Assembly (NCBI GenBank): GCA_028284765.1 | Contig: JANQRA010000002.1 | Location: forward strand, 540,645-604,644 | DNA from: Acidimicrobiia bacterium | GTDB lineage: Bacteria > Actinomycetota > Acidimicrobiia > Spongiisociales > ZC4RG35 | Direction of reading: 5' to 3' | DNA length: 64,000 bases | Shown: positions 1 to 7,495 of the stretch, piece after piece | Numbering within the stretch: the first letter of the stretch is position 1 | Layout: every line of letters starts with the position of its first letter | Made by a program: the position numbers and the translations under genes | Notes under the pieces: model-generated | What the model was told of the DNA's origin: nothing | Seen by the model: the letters and a program-made list of their open reading frames with translations, nothing else | Databases searched by the model: none

Positions 1-1
1 A

Positions 2-220
2 ATAAGCGGAAGCGAAGACAACTTCACCACTCCTGGCGATATCGACGAGACCCGATCACGACTGCCTGAAGATGCAGAGTTCGTCGTGATCGAGGGTGCG
101 ATCCACTCCCACTTCGGCGACTACGGGCTCCAGCCCGGCGACGGGGAGGCAGGCATCAGTCGCGAGGAAGCTCAAAACCAGATCGTCAGCGCAAGCCTGA
201 GCTTCTTGTCTTCGCAATAG
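2..220 (+). CDS. Alpha/beta hydrolase, C-terminal part (5' truncated by window edge)
   Basis: An open frame enters from the left edge and stops at TAG 218-220, giving 72 residues. The stretch 'EGAIHSHFGDYG' followed by 'QPGDGEAGIS' is the characteristic C-terminus of the Abhydrolase_5 (PF12695) family, and the histidine in 'AIHSHFG' is the expected catalytic-triad histidine. The nucleophile serine would lie upstream, outside the window. Substrate unknown. The family assignment rests on motif recognition in a short fragment. Confidence 0.75.
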   Translation: MSGSEDNFTTPGDIDETRSRLPEDAEFVVIEGAIHSHFGDYGLQPGDGEAGISREEAQNQIVSASLSFLSSQ

Positions 221-263
221 CTCAGACCGCTGGACACAACGTCCCATGCGATAGGTTCACCAA

Positions 264-1877
264 ATGAACTCCTTCGAAGTCGCCAAGTGGAGCGAGCTCC
301 CAGACCGCAAGCCGGTTGGTGCGCTGGTTGGCAACGTGGACCTCGTGATCGTGAAGTGGGACGAGAACCATTCGGTGATGTATGGAAGATGCCTTCACCG
401 GGGTGCGCATCTCGCCGACGGTCATATCGACGGCGTGAATCTGATCTGCGGTGTTCATGGGTGGGACTACGTGTTCATGACCGGCGTCTCGTCCTACAAC
501 AACGACGAGCGGCTCCACAAGTTCGCATCTTGGGTCGACGGTGACTCTCTGATGGTCGACGTGGAAGAGATTGAGCGATGGGAGAAGGAGAACCCTCAGC
601 CCTACGATCGACTCGCCTACCAGGGCGCATACCAGGACCCGCACGGGACGCCTGAAGAGCCACATGTCGGTCTGATACGCCGGCTCGCGGATGAGGGCCT
701 CGAATACCTGGGTCATCACGGGCCCATTTCCTCGATGGGTGTGCCGCGCCAAGAACTGCCCCTTTGGGACGACATCCAATTCCTGACGGCTCAGCTCGCC
801 AAACGACCACTGCTCGACGACGCACCGGTCGGAACCGACGTGACCATCGGCTCGGCGGCCCGCCGCCCGCTGCAGCTGGACATCCCCCTCTTCGTCTCCG
901 ACATGAGCTTTGGAGCACTATCACTCGAAGCCAAGGTGGCGCTGGCAAAAGGCGCCGAGATGGCCGGTACTGGCATCGCTTCCGGGGAGGGAGGCATGCT
1001 GCCGGAAGAGCAGGCAGAAAACAGTCGCTACTTCTATGAGTACGCGTCAGGAAAGTTCGGCTTCTCCTGGGACAAACTCGACCTGGTACAAGCGTTCCAT
1101 TTCAAGTTGGGCCAAGGAGCCAAGACCGGCACCGGCGGCCATCTCCCAGCATCCAAAGTCACGGTGAAAATCGCGGACGTCAGGGGACTCGAAGCTGGAG
1201 AAGACGCTATCTCTCCTTCGACATTCGAGGACTTCAAGAGCATCCAAGACTTCAAGGACTTTGCGACAGAGGTGCGCACCCGTACCGACGGGATACCGAT
1301 CGGCGTCAAGATGTCAGCCCAGCACATCGAAGCCGACCTCGACGCTGCCTTCGAAATCGGGGTGGACTACGTGATCCTCGATGGTCGTGGCGGAGGCACT
1401 GGAGCAGCCCCTGTCCTGTTCCGCGACCACATCTCCGTACCTACGATCCCCGCCCTGGTTCGTGCCCGTCGACACTTAGATCGAAGCGGATACAAGCAAG
1501 TGAGCCTGGTGGTGACTGGCGGTCTCAGAACCCACACCGACTTCGTGAAGGCACTGGCCCTTGGGGCAGATGCCGTCGCTGTCTCCAACTCGGCGATGCA
1601 AGCGATCGGATGTCTGGGGATGCGCGCCTGCTCAACCAACAACTGCCCGGTTGGGATCGCGACGCAAAAAGAACACCTTCGAGAACGACTCCCAGTCGAC
1701 GAGGCCGCGGCGAGGTTGAGCCGCTACTTCGAAGCGACAGTCGCGCTCATGCAGGTTTTGTCTCGGGCCATGGGCCACTCCCATCTCAACCAGTTCTCCA
1801 TCGATGACCTCACGACGTTCAAGCGAGACATGGCTCACCTGACGGGTATCAGCTACGGAGGCGTTGACCTCAACTGA
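264..1877 (+). CDS. Rieske [2Fe-2S] domain fused to glutamate synthase-like FMN domain
   Basis: 537-residue fusion. The N-terminal ~100 residues are a Rieske ferredoxin domain with C43-x-H45 and C62-x2-H65, the four ligands of a [2Fe-2S] cluster. Residues ~150-537 are the FMN-binding central domain of glutamate synthase large subunit (GltB/GltS type), including the glycine-rich 'DGRGGGTGAAP' and the 3Fe-4S motif C450-x5-C456-x4-C461. There is no amidotransferase domain, so it is not a complete glutamate synthase. It is likely a cytosolic flavin/iron-sulfur oxidoreductase taking electrons through the Rieske centre; the substrate is unknown. ATG start 264 gives an intact Rieske domain. It is followed by a strong palindrome and a convergent gene, so it is probably monocistronic. 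Confidence 0.85.
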   Translation: MNSFEVAKWSELPDRKPVGALVGNVDLVIVKWDENHSVMYGRCLHRGAHLADGHIDGVNLICGVHGWDYVFMTGVSSYNNDERLHKFASWVDGDSLMVDVEEIERWEKENPQPYDRLAYQGAYQDPHGTPEEPHVGLIRRLADEGLEYLGHHGPISSMGVPRQELPLWDDIQFLTAQLAKRPLLDDAPVGTDVTIGSAARRPLQLDIPLFVSDMSFGALSLEAKVALAKGAEMAGTGIASGEGGMLPEEQAENSRYFYEYASGKFGFSWDKLDLVQAFHFKLGQGAKTGTGGHLPASKVTVKIADVRGLEAGEDAISPSTFEDFKSIQDFKDFATEVRTRTDGIPIGVKMSAQHIEADLDAAFEIGVDYVILDGRGGGTGAAPVLFRDHISVPTIPALVRARRHLDRSGYKQVSLVVTGGLRTHTDFVKALALGADAVAVSNSAMQAIGCLGMRACSTNNCPVGIATQKEHLRERLPVDEAAARLSRYFEATVALMQVLSRAMGHSHLNQFSIDDLTTFKRDMAHLTGISYGGVDLN

Positions 1878-1903
1878 ACGTGGCTACATACCCTCGCACT
1901 AGA

Positions 1904-1953
1904 GAAACCCGGGGTTCATACCGCCACATGTGGCGGTATGAATCCCGGGTTTC
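1904..1953. terminator. 50-bp near-perfect palindrome, bidirectional terminator
   Basis: Arms 1904-1928 and 1929-1953 are reverse complements over 25 bp with a single mismatch (G.T in RNA), centred on CATG. It sits between the converging ends of the Rieske-glutamate synthase gene and the Ig-like secreted protein gene, as expected for a shared terminator. There is no clear T-tract, so a factor-assisted or non-canonical role is possible. Confidence 0.6.
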
Positions 1954-1973
1954 GTTGCTTGGTTGGCTTGGAG

Positions 1974-2843
1974 CTAGTGGTCTTTGCCTTCACCGCCACC
2001 GGTGTGGACAAACTCGAACACCTTCTTGTGCCCGAACTTGTCAGTCACGTAGACAGCGAATACTTCGTCGACCGGAGCGCCTTCGAAGATCACCTTGATC
2101 TCCCACTCACCGTGCTCACCGATCTCGGCGACGCCGCCGCCGTATTTCGATTCGATGAAGATCAGTGATCCTGGCTTCCCGGTGCCCCAGAAGACGTCGT
2201 ATGGGGTTTCTTCACCGCACTCGCCGTAGAGCTGCTTGGCCGAGAACTCCCATTCGGCAGGCTTCTCATCCTTGGGCTTCTCCTCTTTTGGCTTCTCGTC
2301 CTTCGGAGGCTCAACCTTCGGCTTCGGAGCCTTGTAGATCACGTTGACTGTGTCGCTGCCAACGTTGCCAGCCTCGTCCTTGGCCTTGATGGTGACCTTG
2401 TTCTCACCCTTTTGCAGGATGAGGACGATTCGCCAGTCACCCTCTTCGTTGACGTCGGCTTCATACTTGCCTGCGTACACCTTGGCGCCAGGCTCCGTCC
2501 TGCCTTCGAATACGACTTCCCTCTTCTCGAAGACCTGACCATCTTCAGGATGGAGGATCTCGATCTCAGGAGGTGTGTCGTCGACAGGCTCCTTCTCGAC
2601 GGGTTCCTCGACCGGTTCTTTGTCGGCCTCTACCCGAACTTCCTTCTTCTCGGGAAGCTCATCTGGTTCGAGCATCCCCTTGGGAAGGGGCTCGAACTCG
2701 ATTGGCTCGACGACCTTCTTCTCCTCAGCTGCCACGGGTTCGGCATCGACCTTCCCATCGTCTGAGGATCCGGCCAGCGCAAACGCTGTCCCCGCCAACG
2801 CGATCACTGCCGTACTTATCAGCAGCGAGATCCATCTCCGCAT
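1974..2843 (-). CDS. Secreted/membrane-anchored protein with bacterial Ig-like domain
   Basis: 289 residues from the ATG at 2843, chosen because AAGGAG lies just upstream and the product then begins with a classic signal/anchor (MRRWISLLIS..., hydrophobic to ~residue 22). A low-complexity Glu/Pro/Lys-rich stalk follows (~30-90), then an Ig-like repeat of the Big/glucodextranase-B kind ('FEGRTEPGAKVYAG', 'DWRIVLILQKGENKVTI'), a second Pro/Lys linker, and a C-terminal ~85-residue beta-rich domain. The Ig-like and C-terminal domains are clearly paralogous to those of the protein at 3503-4411, on the other side of the sigma factor gene. Surface or periplasmic role; function unknown. An upstream in-frame ATG at 2912 has no ribosome site. 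Confidence 0.7.
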   Translation of the reverse strand: MRRWISLLISTAVIALAGTAFALAGSSDDGKVDAEPVAAEEKKVVEPIEFEPLPKGMLEPDELPEKKEVRVEADKEPVEEPVEKEPVDDTPPEIEILHPEDGQVFEKREVVFEGRTEPGAKVYAGKYEADVNEEGDWRIVLILQKGENKVTIKAKDEAGNVGSDTVNVIYKAPKPKVEPPKDEKPKEEKPKDEKPAEWEFSAKQLYGECGEETPYDVFWGTGKPGSLIFIESKYGGGVAEIGEHGEWEIKVIFEGAPVDEVFAVYVTDKFGHKKVFEFVHTGGGEGKDH

Positions 2844-2966
2844 CTTCAACTCCTTGCCTGGTTCACAGGCCCCCCAATGCCCATCCCGCCGGTAACACGC
2901 CCTGGGCGTCAAAAAGGTTTACGACCACTCAGGTAAACCACAGAACGTGCCGATTCGTGTGATGTC

Positions 2967-3506
2967 GTGACCGCCGAAACCAAACCGGAGCCAATACGCC
3001 GGGATAAGGAGTTGAAAGCGAGCCATGAGTCATTCGAGAGCTTCTATCAGAGGGAGTTCCGAAATGTCGTGGGGCTCGCCTTCGCCCTGTCCGGAAGCCG
3101 GTTGGGAGCGGAAGACCTGGCTCAGGAAGCATTCATCAAGGCGCACGAACGTTGGGACAAGATCAGTGGCTACGACAAGCCTGGAGCATGGGTGCGTCGC
3201 GTGGTCTCCAACCTCGCCGTCTCCGGCTTCCGACGTAAGTCTGCTGAGCGAAAGGCCGTCGCCCGTCTCGCCGGACAACGACCTACGGGAATCGCGGAGA
3301 TGGAACCCGAGGACGAGCAGTTCTGGCAGATGGTGCGCGACCTCCCGAAACGACAGGCCCAGGCGACGGCACTCTTCTACATCGAGGACCGTTCAGTCGC
3401 TGAGATCGCCGAGATCCTCGAGTGCAGTCCGGCAACAGCCAAGGTGCACCTCCATCGCGGTCGACAGTCACTTGCCTCGAAACTGGTCATGGAGGTGAGC
3501 GAGTGA
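2967..3506 (+). CDS. RNA polymerase sigma factor, SigE-like (ECF/sigma-70 family)
   Basis: 179-residue two-domain sigma factor. Region 2 spans ~22-90 ('FYQREFRNVVGLAFALSG', 'GAEDLAQEAF', 'KPGAWVRRV') and region 4 ~118-172 ('LPKRQAQATALFYIED', 'SVAEIAEILECSPATAKVHL'). It directs RNA polymerase to a dedicated promoter set. Start is GTG 2967. The gene overlaps the next one by GTGA, so it is translationally coupled to a membrane protein that probably restrains it. The divergent gene at 1974-2843 encodes a paralogue of that partner, so all three likely form one signalling module. Confidence 0.88.
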   Translation: MTAETKPEPIRRDKELKASHESFESFYQREFRNVVGLAFALSGSRLGAEDLAQEAFIKAHERWDKISGYDKPGAWVRRVVSNLAVSGFRRKSAERKAVARLAGQRPTGIAEMEPEDEQFWQMVRDLPKRQAQATALFYIEDRSVAEIAEILECSPATAKVHLHRGRQSLASKLVMEVSE

Positions 3507-4411
3507 GCCGCGACCTCGACACAAGGGCTCGCCGGGCAGCGGAGAGCCTGACCCAGGCAGTAGATGCTGCGGAGTTCACCGTGAACTCGCCGGCAGCAGT
3601 CAAGACGCGACGGCCCCTAGTCGCCGTCCTGCGGCCTGCCATCGCCATGGCCCTGCTGATGATTGGCGCAGCGGTCGGCGGTGCGTTGGTCACAGACTCG
3701 GACTCCGAGCAGACGCCGGTACCCACGACCGTGCCACTCGTCCCGACCAGTCTCGCCGAGACCACACCTTCGGAACCCGAGCCGGCACCACCGACTACGG
3801 CATACGTTCCCCCAACGACCGCGACTACAACGGCGCCAACCACGACCGTCGCATCCGACCTCGAGGCCCCGTTCATCGAGATCACCTCGCCGGAAGAAGG
3901 GGCCGAGTTCGAGGAGAAAACGATCGCTTTTGAAGGAGTCACTGAGCCTGGAGCCAAGGTTGCAGCTGGGCGGTGGGAAGCGGATGTCGATGACTCCGGA
4001 AATTGGCGGATCGTGCTGGTCCTGAGCGAAGGCAAGAACACCGCACGTTTCACCGCAACGGACGAAGCTGGAAACTCTTCGGAAGCCACGGTGACGGTCT
4101 TCTATGTACCTGCACCCGAGACGACCACGACGACAATCGAAGAGAAAGAGCACGAGTTCAGCGCGTTCGCAACCTTTGGCTCGTGTTCTGAGACCCCTCC
4201 GTACGACATCTACTACGGGACCGGCAAACCGGGAACCGTGATCCAAATCACGTCCGACTATGGGTCTGGGTCGGTGGAGGTCAGTGAGAACGGCGAGTGG
4301 GAGAAGAAGGTTGTCTTCGAAACTGCTCCACCTGACAAGGCGTTCTTGGTGAAGGTCGCTGATGAGTTCGGCAACAGCAAGAAGTTCGAAATGATCTACC
4401 AACCGGCGTAG
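3503..4411 (+). CDS. Membrane protein with extracytoplasmic Ig-like domain, putative anti-sigma partner
   Basis: 302 residues from the GTG at 3503, which overlaps the sigma factor stop (GTGA). The cytoplasmic N-terminus is ~40 residues, followed by one transmembrane helix (~44-62), a Thr/Pro-rich stalk (~70-120), an Ig-like domain ('FEGVTEPGAKVAAG', 'NWRIVLVLSEGKN') and a C-terminal domain matching the protein at 1974-2843. Gene order and topology fit an anti-sigma or sensor subunit, but no zinc-type anti-sigma motif is visible, so that role is inferred from context. A longer in-frame reading from 3422 overlaps the sigma gene and is less likely. Confidence 0.75.
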   Translation: MSRDLDTRARRAAESLTQAVDAAEFTVNSPAAVKTRRPLVAVLRPAIAMALLMIGAAVGGALVTDSDSEQTPVPTTVPLVPTSLAETTPSEPEPAPPTTAYVPPTTATTTAPTTTVASDLEAPFIEITSPEEGAEFEEKTIAFEGVTEPGAKVAAGRWEADVDDSGNWRIVLVLSEGKNTARFTATDEAGNSSEATVTVFYVPAPETTTTTIEEKEHEFSAFATFGSCSETPPYDIYYGTGKPGTVIQITSDYGSGSVEVSENGEWEKKVVFETAPPDKAFLVKVADEFGNSKKFEMIYQPA

Positions 4412-4476
4412 AGCCTTGCGCCGGAACCCCAGGTACGGCGAAGCCACCAATCCGAGCGAAGGTACGGTCAGTCACC

Positions 4477-5601
4477 GTGGAGCTCAACGCCAACGTTTTG
4501 AACCGAACGACAATGCGTCGCCAACTCCTCTACGAGCGTGCCGAGATCTCGGCCCTCGATGCGACAGCCCAGGTCGTCGCGTTGCAGGCCCAGAATCCGA
4601 TGTCTCCCTACATCGCATTGTGGAACCGGGTGGCCTCGTTCACACCTGCCGAGGTAGACGACTCGCTTAAGGACGGCCGACTCGTCAAGGCGACGGCTAT
4701 GCGCATCACTCTCCACCTGATGACCGGACCCGATCACATGGCGTTCAGGGCAGCCATGCTTCCGTCGCTCCGAGCTGCAGGCTTCTACGACCGACGCTTC
4801 AAAGAGTTGGCCATGACCGTCGACGAAGCCGATGCCCTGCTTCCCGGCCTATCTGAATTCACATCAACACCCCGAACCCGACCCGAAATCGAGGAGTACC
4901 TCTCTCGAGTCCTCGGCGGCGAACCGCCAGCCGGACTCTGGCGTGCTCTCAGGTTCTCAGCACCCTGGCGCTATTCCCCAGGAGACCATCCGTGGGGGTT
5001 CGGAGATCCAGCCCAGTTCGTAGCGACCGAGTCTGTCGAGACCCAGGCCGGTGAAGGGCTCAAGCGACTCGTGCGCGGCTACCTGGGAGCCTTCGGACCG
5101 GCGAAGGTTCGCGACATCGCTCAATTCACACTGCTCACCACCGATCCGATCAGATCCACACTCGACGAACTGGGAGACGAGGTGGTCTGGTACGGCGACC
5201 AGCGATCTGGATTCGTCGATCTCGTCGATGGCGGATTCAGCGATGGGGGCGAATCGCCGCCACCGAGGCTTCTCGGGATGTGGGACAGCGTCCTGCTCGC
5301 ATATGCCGATCGAAGCCGGGTGATCCCTGAGGACGTCCGCAAGCTCGTGATCCGACGCAATGGCGACGTCCTTCCGACCGTCTTAGTCGACGGATACGTA
5401 GGCGGTGTCTGGAGACCGACCGAGAACGGGATTGAGATCTCGTCGTTGAATGATTGGCCTCCGCAAGTGTGGGACCAAGTAGAAGAAGAGGCCATCAGCC
5501 TCTGGGAACTGATCAGCGGGCGCGACCCGTGGGCGTATCGCCGGCACTACCGGTGGTGGGACCAGATCGCAGCCATCAAGACTCGAAGACTCGCGGGATA
5601 G
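4477..5601 (+). CDS. HTH_42 winged-helix protein, AlkZ-like DNA glycosylase candidate
   Basis: 374 residues, GTG start. Whole-length match by eye to the HTH_42 (PF06224) family, formerly 'winged helix DNA-binding domain-containing protein', which includes interstrand-crosslink glycosylases (AlkZ, YcaQ). The catalytic Q-x-Q motif of AlkZ-type members is present as Q37-A-Q39. Other family landmarks are 'ATAMRITLHLMTGPDH' and the C-terminal 'LLGMWDSVLLAY' and 'GDVLPTVLVDG' segments. It would act on alkylated or crosslinked DNA in the cytoplasm. No repair genes are adjacent. Family is confident; glycosylase activity is inferred from the motif. Confidence 0.8.
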   Translation: MELNANVLNRTTMRRQLLYERAEISALDATAQVVALQAQNPMSPYIALWNRVASFTPAEVDDSLKDGRLVKATAMRITLHLMTGPDHMAFRAAMLPSLRAAGFYDRRFKELAMTVDEADALLPGLSEFTSTPRTRPEIEEYLSRVLGGEPPAGLWRALRFSAPWRYSPGDHPWGFGDPAQFVATESVETQAGEGLKRLVRGYLGAFGPAKVRDIAQFTLLTTDPIRSTLDELGDEVVWYGDQRSGFVDLVDGGFSDGGESPPPRLLGMWDSVLLAYADRSRVIPEDVRKLVIRRNGDVLPTVLVDGYVGGVWRPTENGIEISSLNDWPPQVWDQVEEEAISLWELISGRDPWAYRRHYRWWDQIAAIKTRRLAG

Positions 5602-5649
5602 GGCTTACGCGGCCGTCGCCATCTTTCAGGCCCAAGTAGCTTGGCGACC

Positions 5650-6372
5650 ATGACACAGGTCGGAGCTGGCATCCGATTACTCGCCGTCGGCCTCCTGGCA
5701 ATCGTGATAGCGGCATGCAACGTATCGATCATCGGGGTCCGAGGGTCGGGTCAGATCACCACCGAGGCACGTCCTGTCGAGAGCTTCAGTGAGATCGATC
5801 TCAGGGGAAGCGGAACGGTCCTTCTGGAGTTGGGCGACGAAGAGTCGCTGACCATCGAGGCCGACGACAACCTTCTCGAATACCTGACGACGGAGGTCGA
5901 AGGCTCCACCCTCATCCTTGACGCCAACGAGTCGATCTCGCCCACCGAGGACATCGTCTACAGGATCACTGCTACCACCATTGAGGGGCTGAGGCTGTCG
6001 GGGAGCGGTGAGTTCGATGCAAGCGATTTGGGGGGTGACACGCTCAACCTCGATCTCGACGGTTCGGGCGACATTGTTGTCAAGGGCTCTGAGTGGCGCA
6101 CCGTCTTCGTTCGACTGTCAGGATCCGGTGAGATCACCATGTCGGGGTCGACGGATGGTCTCGAAGTGAACCTCGACGGCTCGGGCTCGTTCGACGGCGA
6201 AGACCTGCTCGCCAGCGAAGGCGACGTGTCGGTGGCGGGTTCCGGCGATGTCACGGTCAACGTCTCGACCCGGCTCACGGCAGAGATCTCGGGCTCGGGA
6301 GACATCGTCTACTTGGGCAGTCCTCAGCTCAGCAGCGAAATCGACGGATCGGGATCGATCAGACAGCGCTGA
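5650..6372 (+). CDS. Lipoprotein with GIN (DUF2807) beta-repeat domain
   Basis: 240 residues from ATG 5650; an in-frame TTG at 5641 is an alternative. A lipoprotein signal peptide ends in 'VIAAC' at ~residue 23. The rest is the putative auto-transporter adhesin head GIN domain (PF10988, DUF2807), with the signature repeated 'GSGEI / GSGDI / GSGSF' turns of a right-handed beta-solenoid (~40-240). Exported and lipid-anchored; function in actinobacteria unknown. It ends 3 nt before a convergent gene. Confidence 0.82.
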   Translation: MTQVGAGIRLLAVGLLAIVIAACNVSIIGVRGSGQITTEARPVESFSEIDLRGSGTVLLELGDEESLTIEADDNLLEYLTTEVEGSTLILDANESISPTEDIVYRITATTIEGLRLSGSGEFDASDLGGDTLNLDLDGSGDIVVKGSEWRTVFVRLSGSGEITMSGSTDGLEVNLDGSGSFDGEDLLASEGDVSVAGSGDVTVNVSTRLTAEISGSGDIVYLGSPQLSSEIDGSGSIRQR

Positions 6373-6375
6373 CCC

Positions 6376-6735
6376 CTAGCCGGCATCCTTCCATTCGCAC
6401 CAGGCCTTTACGGCCGCCTGAATCTCCGCCTCGTGGCTATTGACCGATTCGACATCGCCAAATCGCATGGTCCTGACGAGATCGCCGTCCCCTTCCATCA
6501 GAGCGTGGTCGCCTGGGATCTCCGAGCCTCGATGGAACATCAGCCCAACTCCGGTCTTCGCTGTCGTGAAGCTGAGAATGTTCCCTTTGTACATGAAGGT
6601 TGGGACGCTCCATTTGATGACCTCCGTGATGCGAGGGTCGGCTTCGAGAATCACTCTGCGAGCAGCCTGCATAGGCGCCTCTGCAGGATGGGCTTTTGTC
6701 TCGAACCATGCATCGACATCGGGACTGCGGGGCAT
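6376..6735 (-). CDS. DUF1801 (YdhG-like) domain protein
   Basis: 119 residues. Characteristic DUF1801 features are 'RRVILEADPRITEVIKWSVPTFMYKGNIL' in shortened form (ITEVIKWSVPTF, then FMYKGN) and the 'VGLMFHRGSEI' strand. Small cytoplasmic protein, structure known in the family but biochemical role unclear; it often travels with SRPBCC/AHSA1 genes and ArsR regulators. Here it is divergent from exactly such a pair (6789-7494), so a shared promoter region and joint regulation by the ArsR protein are plausible. Confidence 0.8.
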   Translation of the reverse strand: MPRSPDVDAWFETKAHPAEAPMQAARRVILEADPRITEVIKWSVPTFMYKGNILSFTTAKTGVGLMFHRGSEIPGDHALMEGDGDLVRTMRFGDVESVNSHEAEIQAAVKAWCEWKDAG

Positions 6736-6788
6736 CGGCCAGCTCCTTCGTGTGGTATGCGTTCCAGCTTATATGCGCTGTTGCTAAT

Positions 6789-7103
6789 ATGTCGCTCGTG
6801 CAGTCAGCTCTGGAGGCCTTCTCCCATCCCGGCCGTCGCGAGATGCTCGAGCTCGTGATGGCAGAGGAAATGCCAGTAGGCGTTCTCGCCCAGCGGACAG
6901 GTATGAGCCAACCGGCGGCCAGCCAGCATCTGAAGGTGCTCCGCGACTCCGATCTGGTCAACGTGCGAATCGAGGGCTCTCGCCGTCTCTATTCGGTCAA
7001 TTTCGAGGCGCTTGCCCGATTGAAACGTGAGTTGGATGCCTTCTGGGGCGATCGCCTGGACGCACTCCGCGAAGCAACGCACCAATCAGATGCCGCTAGT
7101 TGA
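6789..7103 (+). CDS. ArsR-family winged-helix transcriptional regulator
   Basis: 104 residues from ATG 6789. Compact winged helix: 'ALEAFSHPGRREMLELVM' (helix 1-2), recognition helix 'TGMSQPAASQHLKVLRDSDLV', wing 'IEGSRRLYSVN'. No cysteine metal site is visible, so it is the PagR/SdpR-like type that usually pairs with AHSA1/SRPBCC genes. It overlaps the SRPBCC gene by 14 nt and is divergent from the DUF1801 gene; the short intergenic region 6736-6788 probably holds its operator. Confidence 0.85.
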   Translation: MSLVQSALEAFSHPGRREMLELVMAEEMPVGVLAQRTGMSQPAASQHLKVLRDSDLVNVRIEGSRRLYSVNFEALARLKRELDAFWGDRLDALREATHQSDAAS

Positions 7104-7494
7104 AAGAGCACTCACCCTCAAAGCCACTGCGGAGGAGGTATTCGACCTATTCACGACAGTCGATGGACTGACCAGCTGGATGGGAGTCAGCGCCCAGGTC
7201 TCTGCTGAGCCAGGCGGTGTCCTGCGATGGACTCACGAGAACGGCGCAACCATGTCCGGTCGTTTCTTGGAGGTCGACCGACCGAACCGCCTTGTCTTCA
7301 CCTACGGGTGGGAGGGTGATCTGATGGGTGTGCCCCCAGGATCAACAACGGTTGAGATCGAGTTCGCTGAAGCGGGTGGGCACACAACCGTCACGCTCGT
7401 GCATCGGGGGATTCCGACGGCTGTCGTTGAAGAGCACAGGCTGGGCTGGGACCACTTCCTAGCTCAGCTCCACAAGACGACCGTCAGTAGCTGA
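7090..7494 (+). CDS. SRPBCC/AHSA1 (activator of Hsp90 ATPase-like) domain protein
   Basis: 134 residues from the ATG at 7090, which overlaps the 3' end of the ArsR gene (coupled translation). START-like fold markers: 'LTLKATAEEVFDLFTTVDGLTSWMG', 'GGVLRWTHENGATMSGRFLEVDRPNRLVFTYGW' in shortened form (RFLEVDRPNRLVFTYGW), and the C-terminal helix 'HRLGWDHFLAQL'. It forms a hydrophobic ligand cavity; the ligand is unknown. The ArsR-AHSA1 operon arrangement is common in actinobacteria. (Second motif given in part only.). Confidence 0.82.
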   Translation: MPLVERALTLKATAEEVFDLFTTVDGLTSWMGVSAQVSAEPGGVLRWTHENGATMSGRFLEVDRPNRLVFTYGWEGDLMGVPPGSTTVEIEFAEAGGHTTVTLVHRGIPTAVVEEHRLGWDHFLAQLHKTTVSS

Positions 7495-7495
7495 C

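Noticed and set aside
2573..2962. Long plus-strand frames opposite the Ig-like protein gene
   Set aside because: Arg/Ser/Pro-rich shadows of the minus-strand gene, which has ribosome site and signal peptide.
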